Positions 35,268 through 44,573 of a DNA stretch of 64,000 nt are shown here, in pieces. The DNA comes from Actinoplanes sandaracinus (GTDB lineage: Bacteria; Actinomycetota; Actinomycetes; Mycobacteriales; Micromonosporaceae). Made by a program: the position numbers and the translations under genes. The notes beneath the pieces are model-generated. The model saw only the letters and a list, made by a program, of their open reading frames with translations, had not been told where the DNA came from and ran no database searches. The first letter of the stretch is position 1, and each line of letters starts with the position of its first letter. The DNA is taken from positions 62,001 to 126,000 of the forward strand of contig NZ_JASCTH010000020.1 of NCBI RefSeq assembly GCF_030009775.1, read 5' to 3'.

Positions 35268-36740
35268 ATGACCGGGTGGCCGACCGCGCCGGCGATCTAC
35301 GAGATCGGCACCTGGCCGTGGCTGGCCGGGCTGAGCCGGCGCTACGGCCGGCCGGTGACCCTGGGGGACGTGCCCGGCGAAGTGTGGGACGACGTCGCCG
35401 CGCCGGGCGTCGACGCGGTCTGGCTGATGGGGGTCTGGGAGCGCAGCCCCGCCGGCCTGGCGGTGGCCCGGCAGAACGCGCCACTGCAGCGGGCCTTCCG
35501 GTCGGCGCTGCCCGACCTGGCCGGCGCCGACATCGTCGGCTCGCCGTACTGCGTGCGCCGGTACCGGGCCGACGACGCCCTCGGCGGACCCACCGGCCTG
35601 GCCGCCGCCCGCGCCGAACTGAACAGGCGTGGCCTCAAGCTGATCCTCGACTACGTGCCCAACCATGTGGCGCCCGACCATCCGGCGACCGTCGACCACC
35701 CGAACTGGTTCATCCAGGGCGCCGAGGCCGACCTGGCCGCCGATCCCACCGGCTGGTTCGAGGCGGCCGGCCGGATCCTCGCCTTCGGCCGCGACCCGTA
35801 CTTCCCGCCGTGGCCGGACGTCGCCCAGCTCAACGCCTTCGACCCGGGCCTGCGCGAGGCGACCGTCGCCACCCTCGCCTGGATCGGCGACCAGTGCGAC
35901 GGCGTCCGCTGCGACATGGCGATGCTGGTCACCAACGACATCTTCGCCGGCACCTGGGGCCGGTACGCCGGCGACGTCCCGGCGGACGAGTTCTGGCCGC
36001 CGATCATCGAGCGGGTCCGGGCGACGCACCCCGGGCTGGTGCTGATCGCCGAGGCGTACTGGGACACCGAATGGACCCTGCAGCGGCAGGGCTTCGACTT
36101 CTGCTACGACAAACGGCTCTACGACCGGCTGGTCCACGAGGACGCCTCATCGGTGCGCAAGCACCTGATCGCCGACCGCGACTACCAGAACGGGCTGCTG
36201 CGGTTCGTCGAGAACCACGACGAGCCGCGCGCCGCCGCGACGATGCCCGGTGGTCGCTCCCGCGCCGCCGCCCTCGCCGTCGCCACCCTGCCCGGCGGCA
36301 CCCTCTGGCACGACGGCCAGTTCGAGGGCCGCCGCACCCACCTGCCGGTCTTCCTCGGCCGCTACCCCGACGAGCCGGCCGATCCCGACCTGCGTTCCTT
36401 CCACCGCCGCCTCCTCGCCGTGGCCGCGGGCGTCCGCCGCGGCGAGTGGCAGCTCCTCGACACCCGAGGGTGGCCCGACAACCCCACCCACCGCGACGTC
36501 CTCGCCTGGTCCTGGCACCTCGGCGCCACCCGTCACCTGGTCGTCGTCAACTACGGCGACACCCAGGCGCAGGCCCGCGTCGCCCTGCCATGGCCCGGCC
36601 TGGCCGGTCGTTCCTGGGAACTCACCGACCTCCTGGACGGCCGCGTCTTCGACCGTGACGGCGACGAGCTGGCCACCGAGGGCCTCTTCGTCGACCTCGC
36701 CCCCTGGGCGGGCCACATCCTCACCGTCGAACCCGCCTGA
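35268..36740 (+). CDS. GH13 alpha-amylase-family glycosidase
   Basis: 490 aa from ATG 35268. The catalytic barrel shows the four conserved regions: DYVPNHV (129-135), GVRCDMAML with nucleophile D216, IAEAYW with acid/base E262, and FVENHDE with D318. A short C-terminal beta domain (about 410-490) follows. No signal peptide, so it is cytosolic and probably acts on alpha-glucans or oligosaccharides such as glycogen fragments or maltosyl compounds. The specificity (hydrolase or transferase) cannot be read. Confidence 0.88.
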   Translation: MTGWPTAPAIYEIGTWPWLAGLSRRYGRPVTLGDVPGEVWDDVAAPGVDAVWLMGVWERSPAGLAVARQNAPLQRAFRSALPDLAGADIVGSPYCVRRYRADDALGGPTGLAAARAELNRRGLKLILDYVPNHVAPDHPATVDHPNWFIQGAEADLAADPTGWFEAAGRILAFGRDPYFPPWPDVAQLNAFDPGLREATVATLAWIGDQCDGVRCDMAMLVTNDIFAGTWGRYAGDVPADEFWPPIIERVRATHPGLVLIAEAYWDTEWTLQRQGFDFCYDKRLYDRLVHEDASSVRKHLIADRDYQNGLLRFVENHDEPRAAATMPGGRSRAAALAVATLPGGTLWHDGQFEGRRTHLPVFLGRYPDEPADPDLRSFHRRLLAVAAGVRRGEWQLLDTRGWPDNPTHRDVLAWSWHLGATRHLVVVNYGDTQAQARVALPWPGLAGRSWELTDLLDGRVFDRDGDELATEGLFVDLAPWAGHILTVEPA

Positions 36741-36992
36741 CCGGCTCGGCACCCGGCGCCATCGGGGCCCGCGCCCGGCGTCACGGCGCCGCAAGCCGCG
36801 GCGAGCGGTGGCGGTCGGGTTCGCGACGGAATTGCCGGAGACTGCCAGAATGGTCGCGAGAACGGCGTGCCGGCGTTGCCCGCGAGGCCCTCGCCGGGAA
36901 CCGGTCCGTGCCAGACCTGCCCGGGACGCTCCCGCTGGAAACAATCTGCGGCTACCGTCCGGGCATCGAACGAAGGGTAGGCGGGGTGGCCC

Positions 36993-37652
36993 ATGCGGAT
37001 ACTGCTCGTGGAGGACGACCGCCGCGTCGGCGCGGTGATGACCTCGATGTTGCAGCGCCGGGGTTACTCGGTGGAGCACGCCGCCACGGCTACCGCCGCG
37101 CTCGAGGCCGCGCCCTGTGACCTGGTGCTTCTCGATCTGAACCTGCCGGACGGCGATGGGCTCGAGGTGTGCCGGGCGCTGCGGGCGCGCAGCGAGCATC
37201 TGGGCATCATCGCGGTGACGGCCCGCGGTGAGGAACGTGACCGGGTGACCGGGTTGCGGGTGGGCGCGGACGACTACGTGGTCAAGCCGTTCTCGATGGC
37301 CGAGCTGCAGGCGCGGATCGAGGCGCTGCTGCGGCGGACCGTGCGGCAGACGCCGGTCTCCGGTGACATCGTCGAGGTGGGGCCGATCCGCATCGATCCG
37401 GCGGCGCGGACCGTGCAGGTGGGCGGGGAGCCGGTTTCGCTGACCCGCAAGGAGTTCGACATCCTCACCTCGCTGGCACGCCAGCCGGGGGTCGCGCTCT
37501 CCCGGGAGCGGATCATGCTGGACGTCTGGCAGACCACCTGGTCCGGCAAACACACGCTGGAAGTCCATGTGGCCTCACTGCGCGGCAAACTCGGCGACCC
37601 CGGCCTGGTGGAGACCGTCCGCGGAGTGGGCTACCGTTTGCGCGCGTCATGA
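36993..37652 (+). CDS. OmpR-family response regulator (TctD-like)
   Basis: 219 aa from ATG 36993. Receiver: acidic ED/DD at 7-9, phospho-acceptor D48 in LLDLNLPDG, K98 in VVKPF. Winged-helix output domain about 130-219 ending RGVGYRL. Its partner kinase starts 102 bases downstream. The pair resembles TctD/TctE-type systems, which answer to periplasmic carboxylates, and a TAXI binding-protein gene converges on them. The 252 bases upstream (36741-36992) hold nothing else I can identify. Confidence 0.9.
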   Translation: MRILLVEDDRRVGAVMTSMLQRRGYSVEHAATATAALEAAPCDLVLLDLNLPDGDGLEVCRALRARSEHLGIIAVTARGEERDRVTGLRVGADDYVVKPFSMAELQARIEALLRRTVRQTPVSGDIVEVGPIRIDPAARTVQVGGEPVSLTRKEFDILTSLARQPGVALSRERIMLDVWQTTWSGKHTLEVHVASLRGKLGDPGLVETVRGVGYRLRAS

Positions 37653-37754
37653 GAAACGGCGTGCCGAAAGCCGCGGGCAGCGCCGTCGTGGGCGTGACAG
37701 CGGGCCGCGAGGCCTGACAACGGCGTGAGGACAGCGGCGTGACAGGGGGCCGGC

Positions 37755-39131
37755 GTGCGCAGGCGGCTGGTGATCACCTACCTGCTGCTGCTGTTCATGG
37801 TGCTGCTCGCCCTGGAGATTCCGCTCGCCGTCACCGTCGCCAGCCGTGAGACCGACCGGGCCGTCGCCGACCGGCTCGCCGACGCGACGCGGTTCGCCTC
37901 GCTGGCCGCGCCATCGGTGCGCAGCGGGGATCTGGCCGCGCTGAACGACGAGTTACGCCGTTACCAGGAGCTCTACGGCATCGGCACCCTGCTCGTCGAT
38001 CAGGACCAGCGGATTCTCAGCGAGTTCGGCGCGTCGCCGGCGAACCGGGCCGCCGCTGTCCGGGGCGCGCTCGCCGGGCACCAGGTGGGATCGCCGGAGA
38101 CGTTGTGGCCGTGGGTGCGTGACCCCCTGGTCGTGGCGGTGCCGATCAGTGACGGCGGCGCCGTGCTGGGAGTGGTGCTGACCGTCTCGCCGACGGACCG
38201 GAGCCGCCGCACGGTGTTCTCGGTCTGGCTGGTGCTGGCGCTCGTGGGGGTGCTGGCGGTGGCGGCCTGCCTGACGACCGCGCACCGGCTGGCCGGCTGG
38301 GTGCTGCGGCCGGTGACCCGGCTGGACGCCGCCGCGCACGAGATCGCCGCCGGGGACAGCGCGGCCCGGGTGCAGCCGGGCCTGGGGCCGCCCGAGTTGC
38401 GGCGGCTGTCGGCCAGTTTCAACGAGATGGCGGACGCGGTAGCCGAGGCGATGGAGCGGCAGCGTTCGTTCGTCGCGCACGCCAGTCACCAGTTGCGGAA
38501 CCCGCTGACCGTGCTGCGGCTGCGGATCGAGGACCTGGGCAGCCGGCTGGAGGACGAGGAGCTGCGCGCCGACCACGAGTTCGCCCTGGAGGAGACCGAT
38601 CGGCTCGCCGACGTGCTCGACGGCCTGCTCGCGCTGGCCCGTGCCGAGCGTGGCCGGCACCGCATCGAGGTCGCCGACGCCACCGCGCTGACGGCCGACC
38701 GGGTCAAGGCCTGGCAACCGCTGGCCGTTCGCCGTGACGTCGAGTTGGTCGCCGCACTGCCGGGGGAGCCGGTGCCGGCCCGGCTCGTCGCCACCGCGCT
38801 GGACCAGGCGCTGGACGCTCTGATCGACAACGCGCTGAAGTTCACGCCGCCCGGCGGCCGGGTCGAGGTGACCCTGGAGGCCCGCGACGGCGGCGCTGAG
38901 GTGACGGTCCGTGACACCGGCCCGGGAATGACCGAGGAGCAGTGCCGGCAGGCCACCGAACGGTTCTGGCGCGCACCGGACGCGCAGAACGTCGACGGCG
39001 CCGGCCTCGGCCTGTCCATCGTCACCGTGCTGGTGGAGGCCTCGGGCGGTCGTTTCACCCTGAGCCCCGCCTCGAGCTCGGAGAACGCGGAGAGCAAGGG
39101 CCTGGCGGCGACGATCTGGTTCAGGGTTTGA
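37755..39131 (+). CDS. membrane sensor histidine kinase (TctE-like)
   Basis: 458 aa from GTG 37755 with AGGGGG 4 nt upstream. Membrane helix about 5-27, extracytoplasmic domain about 28-150, second helix about 155-178, HAMP about 180-235, HisKA with H245 in HASHQLRNPL, HATPase_c (LIDNALKFTPPGG, GPGMTEEQ, GAGLGLSI). It phosphorylates the regulator upstream. The 3' end overlaps the convergent TAXI gene by 11 bases. Confidence 0.9.
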   Translation: MRRRLVITYLLLLFMVLLALEIPLAVTVASRETDRAVADRLADATRFASLAAPSVRSGDLAALNDELRRYQELYGIGTLLVDQDQRILSEFGASPANRAAAVRGALAGHQVGSPETLWPWVRDPLVVAVPISDGGAVLGVVLTVSPTDRSRRTVFSVWLVLALVGVLAVAACLTTAHRLAGWVLRPVTRLDAAAHEIAAGDSAARVQPGLGPPELRRLSASFNEMADAVAEAMERQRSFVAHASHQLRNPLTVLRLRIEDLGSRLEDEELRADHEFALEETDRLADVLDGLLALARAERGRHRIEVADATALTADRVKAWQPLAVRRDVELVAALPGEPVPARLVATALDQALDALIDNALKFTPPGGRVEVTLEARDGGAEVTVRDTGPGMTEEQCRQATERFWRAPDAQNVDGAGLGLSIVTVLVEASGGRFTLSPASSSENAESKGLAATIWFRV

Positions 39132-40050
39132 CCGAGCGGTAGTACCGCGCCGCCCCCGGATGCAGCGGCACCGGCGACGTGGCGATCGCCGCCCGCAGTT
39201 CGAGGCGCTCGGCTGCCGGATGGGCGGCGGCCAGGTCCCCACGGCGTTCCATCAGCAGCCGGGTCAGGTCGTACGCCAGGTCCTCCGGCATCGTCCGCGA
39301 CACCACGAGCAGGTTCGGCACCGCGATCGTCGCGACCGGCGGCAGCGAGTACGCCGAGGCCGGGACGTCCCGCACCACGTACACGTCGCTGTAGGCCCGG
39401 CGCAGGTCACCGGCCCACCTCGCCAGGTCGACGATGCGGATGCCGACGTCGTCGCCGAGCTGTTTGATGCCGGTCACCGGCAGCCCGCCGGAGAAGAAGA
39501 AGGCGTCGATCTCGCCGCGTTCCAGCCCGAGGATCGAGTCGTCGAGGCTGAGCTCGCGCCGTTGGACGGCGTCGGGCATGCCGGCGGCGGCGAGGAGGCG
39601 GCCCACGGTGACGGTGGTTCCGGAGCCGCGGGCGCCGACCGACACCCTTCTGCCCTTGAGGTCTTCGAGGGTGGAGATCCGGCTGTCCGCGCGGACCACC
39701 AGGTGCAGCAGGTCGTCGTAGACCCGGGCGAGCGCGACCAGCGCGGGTGCCGGCTCACCGCCGGTGACGAGCACGTCCGCCTGGGCGAACCCGATCTCGG
39801 CGTCGCCACGGGACACGAGTTCCATGTTCTCGGCCGAGGCCGCGGTCGCCAGCACGCTCGCCTCGATGCCCGGCAGTTCCCGCTCGATGAGCTCGCTCAT
39901 GGCGCTGCCGATGGCGTGGTAGACCGCGGTGGGGCTGCCGGTGGCGATGCGCACACGGCGCTTCTGCGCAGTGCCGCCGCCACACGCTGTGACTGTCAGC
40001 ATCGCGACCATCCCGGCGAGTGCCGCACGGCGGCTGCTTCGAACGGTCAC
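39121..40050 (-). CDS. TAXI-family solute-binding lipoprotein
   Basis: 309 aa from GTG 40050. Lipobox LTVTAC gives a surface lipoprotein. TAXI (TRAP-associated extracytoplasmic immunogenic) features: RIATGSPTAVYHAIGSAMSEL at the mature start, ENMELVSRGDAEIGFAQAD, and DDSILGLERGEIDAFFFSGG. Usually the receptor of a TRAP transporter for dicarboxylates or glutamate. No TRAP permease gene is in the window; the only nearby partner is the convergent TctDE-like two-component system, so it may feed that sensor. Confidence 0.87.
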   Translation of the reverse strand: MTVRSSRRAALAGMVAMLTVTACGGGTAQKRRVRIATGSPTAVYHAIGSAMSELIERELPGIEASVLATAASAENMELVSRGDAEIGFAQADVLVTGGEPAPALVALARVYDDLLHLVVRADSRISTLEDLKGRRVSVGARGSGTTVTVGRLLAAAGMPDAVQRRELSLDDSILGLERGEIDAFFFSGGLPVTGIKQLGDDVGIRIVDLARWAGDLRRAYSDVYVVRDVPASAYSLPPVATIAVPNLLVVSRTMPEDLAYDLTRLLMERRGDLAAAHPAAERLELRAAIATSPVPLHPGAARYYRSVKP

Positions 40051-40172
40051 CTTTGTTTCCCCACGCGGGACGGCCCGGTCCGCGCAAGTTTCCCTCAAGT
40101 CTGCGCCGCAGGTGTACCGGCCGAACGGCCGATCAGCCACGGTGTCGGATAACCGCCGGAGGGGAGAAGCCG

Positions 40173-40820
40173 ATGGACCAGACTTCGATACGGACGGTCG
40201 TCCTCGCCGACGCGCTCCCGAGCGCGTTCGAGTCGGCCTGCCTGGTGGAGTGTGTGGAACCCACTCGCCCTCAGCGGCAGTCACTGCCCGCGCCGGTCCC
40301 GCGAGCCGGGGAGGCGCTGGCCGAGTTCGACCGGGAGGACGCGGCGGATCGACTGGTCTATCTGCTGGAGGGGCTCGGTTGTGAGGCGGCGCGCGAGATC
40401 AGGATCGGGGGCGGGCGCCGCCGCTACGAGGTGCATCGCGTACTGGTACCCGAATCGCAGCGCCTCGCAACCAGCCTGATGCTGGCGGCGGCGTGGCGTC
40501 AGGGCCGGCAGGCGCTGCTCGGCACCGAGCAACTCGGCGCCTCCTCTCCGCGGCACGTGCAGCGGCTCATCATGGCACAGGCCGCCTGGCGTGCGGCGCT
40601 GCTGGCGGCCGGCCAGCGCCGGCGCGGCCATCTGCTCTGGGTGACGCTGCGTGATCAGGAGATCGCTGCGGTGCTGGTGCGGGCGGCCCGGCTGATGGGG
40701 GTCACCGCAGAGGTCGCCCGGCGTCCGGGCTGCCTGGTGGTCACCGTCGCCGTGGACGAGGCGGCCGCGCTTCCCGCGACGCCGCCTCGCCTGCGGCTGC
40801 GGGCGGGCGCGCTCTGCTGA
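40173..40820 (+). CDS. hypothetical protein with duplicated-looking domain
   Basis: 215 aa from ATG 40173 with GGAGGGGAG about 7 nt upstream. No family recognised. A basic, helical region (LATSLMLAAAWRQGRQALLG, RHVQRLIMAQAAWRAALLAAG) is followed by a beta-alpha-beta unit (GHLLWVTLRDQEIAAVLVRAARLMG, CLVVTVAVDEAA). This faintly recalls LAGLIDADG/WhiA-type folds, which I cannot confirm. Cytosolic. It is the last gene before the iron locus. Confidence 0.6.
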   Translation: MDQTSIRTVVLADALPSAFESACLVECVEPTRPQRQSLPAPVPRAGEALAEFDREDAADRLVYLLEGLGCEAAREIRIGGGRRRYEVHRVLVPESQRLATSLMLAAAWRQGRQALLGTEQLGASSPRHVQRLIMAQAAWRAALLAAGQRRRGHLLWVTLRDQEIAAVLVRAARLMGVTAEVARRPGCLVVTVAVDEAAALPATPPRLRLRAGALC

Positions 40821-41146
40821 GACCAGGCGGGGGTACGCCCGGCGCACGGTGCCCCGGGAGCGAGCGCGGCGAGTCAGGTTAGCCTGTCCTTCTTTCGAGA
40901 GGGGTGGTGACGCATGCGGGGGATCGGCCCGGCCCGTCGCCGTCCTGACCCGTGCGGGGGCGGGCGGCGCGCCCGCTACCCCGGCCGCCCTCACGCACAT
41001 CGGCACTCGTCTATGGAAGAATCCTCCCGCGGTGCGCCCGGCCGGGTTCATCCGGCCGTCCCGGGCGCCCCTGCCGGCGCCGGCATCCGGCTCGCCGGCC
41101 GGACGGACACCGTCCTGACCAGCTCGCCGCGTCCGGAAAGCAGGCC
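40821..41146 (+). other. 326-bp leader of the iron-uptake locus
   Basis: Holds a degenerate iron box (40874-40892) near its start. A 78-codon frame (40914-41150) with a GAGAGGGG-type site upstream ends in an ATGA overlap with the ABC start. Its sequence (RRRPDPCGGGRRARYPGR) does not look like a folded protein, so it is either a leader peptide or chance. Confidence 0.4.
40874..40892. promoter_or_regulatory. degenerate DmdR/IdeR-type iron box
   Basis: TCAGGTTAGCCTGTCCTTC matches the IdeR consensus TTAGGTTAGSCTAACCTAA at 14 of 19 positions. It lies 254 bases upstream of the first ABC gene and probably overlaps its promoter, giving iron-dependent repression. Confidence 0.5.
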
Positions 41147-42820
41147 ATGACCGTTCTGAGACGGGCCCTCCAGCGCCAGCGGCGCCGGATCGTGGCCGGA
41201 GTGGCGCTGCTCTGCCTGCACCAGACCGCCGAGGCACTCGTGCCGGTCGCGATCGGCCTGATCATCGACCGGGCGGTCGCGACCTCGGACACCGGCGCCC
41301 TGCTGATCTCCCTCGCCGCGCTGGCCGTGCTGTTCACCGTGCTCGCGTTCGCCTGGCGGATGGGCGCGCGGCTCGGCAACGCGGCCGGTGAGCACGAGGC
41401 CCACCTGATGCGGGTGGAGATCGCCGGCCGGGCCCTCGACCCGCGCGGGCAGCGCTCCGGCCTGCGGGACGGGGAACTGCTGTCGGTCACCGCCTCGGAC
41501 ACCGAGCAGGCGGCGGAGGTGGTGCGCGCGGGCGCGCTGACGATGGCGGCCGGCACGGCGCTCACGGTGGCCGCGGTGGCGCTCATCGTCGTGGAGCCGC
41601 TTCTCGGCCTCGGCGTGCTCCTCGGCGTACCCCTGGTGGTTTTGGGTCTGCAGTCGCTGGCGCCGATGATGAGCCGCCGCAGTGAGGCCCAGCAGGCGGC
41701 CCTGGCCGCCACCACCGCCCTGGCCGTGGATCTCGTGAGCGGCCTGCGGGTGTTGCGCGGCCTCGGCGCGCAACACCACGCGGCACGCCGCTACGCCGCC
41801 GCGAGCGGTCGAGCGCTGACCGACACGCTGCGGGCCGCCGACACGAAAGGGCTGCATCTCGGCCTGACCACCACGGTGAACGGGCTGCTGCTCGCGTTGA
41901 TCACCGGGGTCGCGGGCTGGTTCGCGCTGCAGGGCCGGATCACCGTGGGTGAGCTGGTCGCGGTGGTCGGGCTGGCGCAGTTCATCGCCGAGCCGGTGCA
42001 GTTGCTCGGTTTCTGCGTGCGGAAGTGGGCCTCGGCGAAGGCTTCAGGCCGGCGGGTCGCCCGGGTGCTGGAGGCGGCGCCGATGGTGGATCCGGGCACG
42101 GCCGGCACGCCGGTTCCGGCGCCGTCGCGGGTCGCCCTCGACCGGATCGGGTACGGCGGACTCGACGGCCTCTGTCTGCGGCTGGAGGCCGGGGAGATGC
42201 TGGCCGTGCTCGCCGTCTCGCCCCGGGACGCCGGCGAGCTGCTGGCCCTGCTCGCCGCGACGGTGTCCCGTGCGGACTACCGCGGGACCCTCCACATCGA
42301 CGGCGTGCCCCTGGAGGAGCTGACGCTGGAGGCGGCCCGCGGTGTGGTGCTGGTGGAGCAGCACGACGTCACCCTGTTCGCCGGAACGCTGCGGCAGAAC
42401 ATCGACACCTCGGGGGACCTGCCCGACTCCGCCGTGCTGACCGCCGCCGAGGCGGCCGCCGCCGAGGACGTGCTGACCGCCGGGCTCGACCACGAGCTCG
42501 TCGAGCGCGGCGCGAACCTCTCCGGCGGCCAGCGGCAGCGGATCGCGCTGGCCCGGGCCCTGGCCGCGGACCCGCCGGTGCTGGTGCTGCACGACCCGAC
42601 GACGGCGGTCGACGCGGTCACCGAAGGGCTCATCGCCGACCGGCTCGCCGGCGCCCGGAAGGGGCCGGAGCGGGCCACCCTGGTGGTCACCAGCAGCCCC
42701 GCGCTGCTGCGGGCCGCGCACCGGGTGGCGGTGCTGGACGGCGGCCGGGTCGTCGCCGAGGGAACCCATGACCGGCTCGTCGCGACCGACGAGCGTTACC
42801 GTGCGGCGGTGCTCCGATGA
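41147..42820 (+). CDS. ABC exporter-type half-transporter with degenerate Walker A (IrtA-like)
   Basis: 557 aa from ATG 41147. An open frame continues upstream, but this start aligns with the first membrane helix. Six-helix exporter-type domain (about 15-305) and nucleotide-binding domain (about 320-557). The Walker A stretch reads AVSPRDAGE (356-364), so the lysine is replaced by A362. The signature LSGGQ (458-462) is intact, but Walker B is followed by Pro (VLVLHDPTTAVD) in place of the catalytic Glu. It must pair with the next protein, which supplies ATP-binding residues. Context suggests siderophore transport in the manner of mycobacterial IrtAB. Confidence 0.88.
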   Translation: MTVLRRALQRQRRRIVAGVALLCLHQTAEALVPVAIGLIIDRAVATSDTGALLISLAALAVLFTVLAFAWRMGARLGNAAGEHEAHLMRVEIAGRALDPRGQRSGLRDGELLSVTASDTEQAAEVVRAGALTMAAGTALTVAAVALIVVEPLLGLGVLLGVPLVVLGLQSLAPMMSRRSEAQQAALAATTALAVDLVSGLRVLRGLGAQHHAARRYAAASGRALTDTLRAADTKGLHLGLTTTVNGLLLALITGVAGWFALQGRITVGELVAVVGLAQFIAEPVQLLGFCVRKWASAKASGRRVARVLEAAPMVDPGTAGTPVPAPSRVALDRIGYGGLDGLCLRLEAGEMLAVLAVSPRDAGELLALLAATVSRADYRGTLHIDGVPLEELTLEAARGVVLVEQHDVTLFAGTLRQNIDTSGDLPDSAVLTAAEAAAAEDVLTAGLDHELVERGANLSGGQRQRIALARALAADPPVLVLHDPTTAVDAVTEGLIADRLAGARKGPERATLVVTSSPALLRAAHRVAVLDGGRVVAEGTHDRLVATDERYRAAVLR

Positions 42821-44556
42821 GTGACCTCCTTCCCGTCGCCGGGACCCGGCAGACCTGGCGGGCCTTCGGCGCCGAGTTCGCGAAGCTGCCCCGCCTCAGC
42901 GCCGTCGCGGCGGCGCTGCTGGTCGGATCGGCGGCCGCCGGCCTGGTGGCGCCATGGGTGCTGGGCCGCCTGGTCGACGACGTGATCGCCGGCGCCGGCG
43001 CCGGCCGGGTGCTGACCCACGCCGCGGTGATCGCGTCGGCCGCGATCGTCGGCGGGCTGCTGACCGCGGCCGGCGCGGCGGTGGCCGCGCGGCTCGGCGA
43101 GACCGTGGTGGCCCGGCTCCGCGAGCGGGTCCTGGACCGGGCGCTGCACCTGCCGTCGGCCACCCTGGAGCGCACCGGCACCGGTGACCTGGTGGCCCGG
43201 GCCGGCGACGACGTGGCGCTGGTCGCGAACGCTCTCAACGGCAGCGGCCCGGTCCTGGCCGGCTCACTGCTGTCGGTGGTGCTGACCGTCGCCGGGCTGT
43301 TCGCGCTGGACTGGCGGCTCGGGCTGGCCGGGCTGGCCGCCGTGCCCGGGTATGTGCTGGCCCTGCACTGGTATCTGCCCCGGTCGGCGCCCTACTACGC
43401 GCGGGAGCGGATCGCGGCGGGGGAGCGGGCACAGGCGATGGCGGGGGCGCTGCACGGGGCGGCGACGGTCCGGGCGTACCGGATCGAGCCGGCCCACGTG
43501 AGCCGGATCGCGGACCGTTCGGCCGCCGCCCGGGACCTGTCCCTGGAGGTGTTCCGGCTCTACACCCGGTTCAGCTCGCGGATGAACCGGGCCGAATACC
43601 TGGGACTCGCCGCGGTCCTGATCGCCGGGTTCCTGCTGGTCCGTCACAACCTCGCGACGGTGGGCGCGGCCACGTCGGCGGCGCTCTACTTCCACCGGCT
43701 GTTCAACCCGATCGGCGTCCTGCTCATGGAGTCGGACACGGTGATGCAGGTCAACGCCGCCCTGGCCCGCATGATCGGCGTGGCGACGCTGCCCGTGCCC
43801 GCCGCGCTGGCGGACGTCGCCGAGCCGGCCGACAGCGGTCTCGAAGTGGTGGTGACCGAGCACCACTACGACGGCGGGCCGACGGTGCTGGCCGATGTGA
43901 CGCTGCGAATCGCGCCCGGTGAGCGGGTGGCGCTGGTCGGGGCCAGCGGGGCCGGCAAGACCACCCTCGCCGCCATCGCGGCCGGCATCATCGCGCCGGC
44001 CGCCGGCACGGTACGGCTCGGCGGCGTACCCCTGACCGATCTCGGTGAGGAGCGGACCCGCCGCCGGATCGCCCTGGTCAGCCAGGAGGTCCATGTCTTC
44101 GCCGGGCCGCTCGCCGAGGATCTGCGGCTGGTCCGCCCGTCGGCGACCGACGCCGAGATCGCCGAGGCGCTGGACCGGGCCGGCGCGACCGGCTGGCTCG
44201 GCGCCCTGCCGGACGGGCTGGACACCGAGGTCGGCGAGGGCGGTCACCGGCTCACCGCCGCCCAGGCGCAGCAGTTGGCCCTGGCCCGGCTGCTGCTCGC
44301 CGGCCCGGCGGTGGCAGTGCTGGACGAGGCCACCGCGGAGGCCGGCAGCGCGGGCGCCCGAGAGCTCGACCGCGCCGCGGCGGCCGCCACCGAGGGCCGG
44401 ACCACGCTGATCGTCGCGCACCGGCTGACCCAGGCGGCCGGCGCCGACCGGATCCTGGTGCTGGACCACGGGCGGGTGGCGGAGGAGGGCACGCACGAGG
44501 AGTTGCTGCGCGCTGACGGCAGATACGCCCGTCTCTGGACTGCCTGGAGCCCTTAG
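42817..44556 (+). CDS. ABC exporter-type half-transporter with degenerate signature (IrtB-like)
   Basis: 579 aa from ATG 42817 (ATGA overlap with its partner). Six-helix domain about 20-315; nucleotide-binding domain about 340-579 with intact Walker A GASGAGKTT (K381) and Walker B VAVLDEAT. The signature is LTAAQ (from residue 479) instead of LSGGQ, and the D-loop is AEAGS. Combined with the partner, one composite ATP site (this Walker A/B with the partner LSGGQ) is complete and the other is dead. The stop lies inside the iron box of the next gene. Confidence 0.9.
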   Translation: MSDLLPVAGTRQTWRAFGAEFAKLPRLSAVAAALLVGSAAAGLVAPWVLGRLVDDVIAGAGAGRVLTHAAVIASAAIVGGLLTAAGAAVAARLGETVVARLRERVLDRALHLPSATLERTGTGDLVARAGDDVALVANALNGSGPVLAGSLLSVVLTVAGLFALDWRLGLAGLAAVPGYVLALHWYLPRSAPYYARERIAAGERAQAMAGALHGAATVRAYRIEPAHVSRIADRSAAARDLSLEVFRLYTRFSSRMNRAEYLGLAAVLIAGFLLVRHNLATVGAATSAALYFHRLFNPIGVLLMESDTVMQVNAALARMIGVATLPVPAALADVAEPADSGLEVVVTEHHYDGGPTVLADVTLRIAPGERVALVGASGAGKTTLAAIAAGIIAPAAGTVRLGGVPLTDLGEERTRRRIALVSQEVHVFAGPLAEDLRLVRPSATDAEIAEALDRAGATGWLGALPDGLDTEVGEGGHRLTAAQAQQLALARLLLAGPAVAVLDEATAEAGSAGARELDRAAAAATEGRTTLIVAHRLTQAAGADRILVLDHGRVAEEGTHEELLRADGRYARLWTAWSP

Positions 44557-44571
44557 GTTAGGTTTGCCTAA
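44553..44571. promoter_or_regulatory. strong DmdR/IdeR-type iron box at the SIP start
   Basis: TTAGGTTAGGTTTGCCTAA matches TTAGGTTAGSCTAACCTAA at 16 of 19 positions, with perfect GTTAGG/CCTAAC arms at 44557-44562 and 44567-44572. It ends two bases before the ATG at 44574 and contains the stop of the upstream gene. Fe-loaded regulator binding here would block initiation of a leaderless transcript. Confidence 0.78.
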
Positions 44572-44573
44572 CT

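Noticed and set aside
37653-37754. GCGTGACA-like short repeats between the TctD- and TctE-like genes
   Set aside because: Too short and irregular to call a repeat array or operator set.
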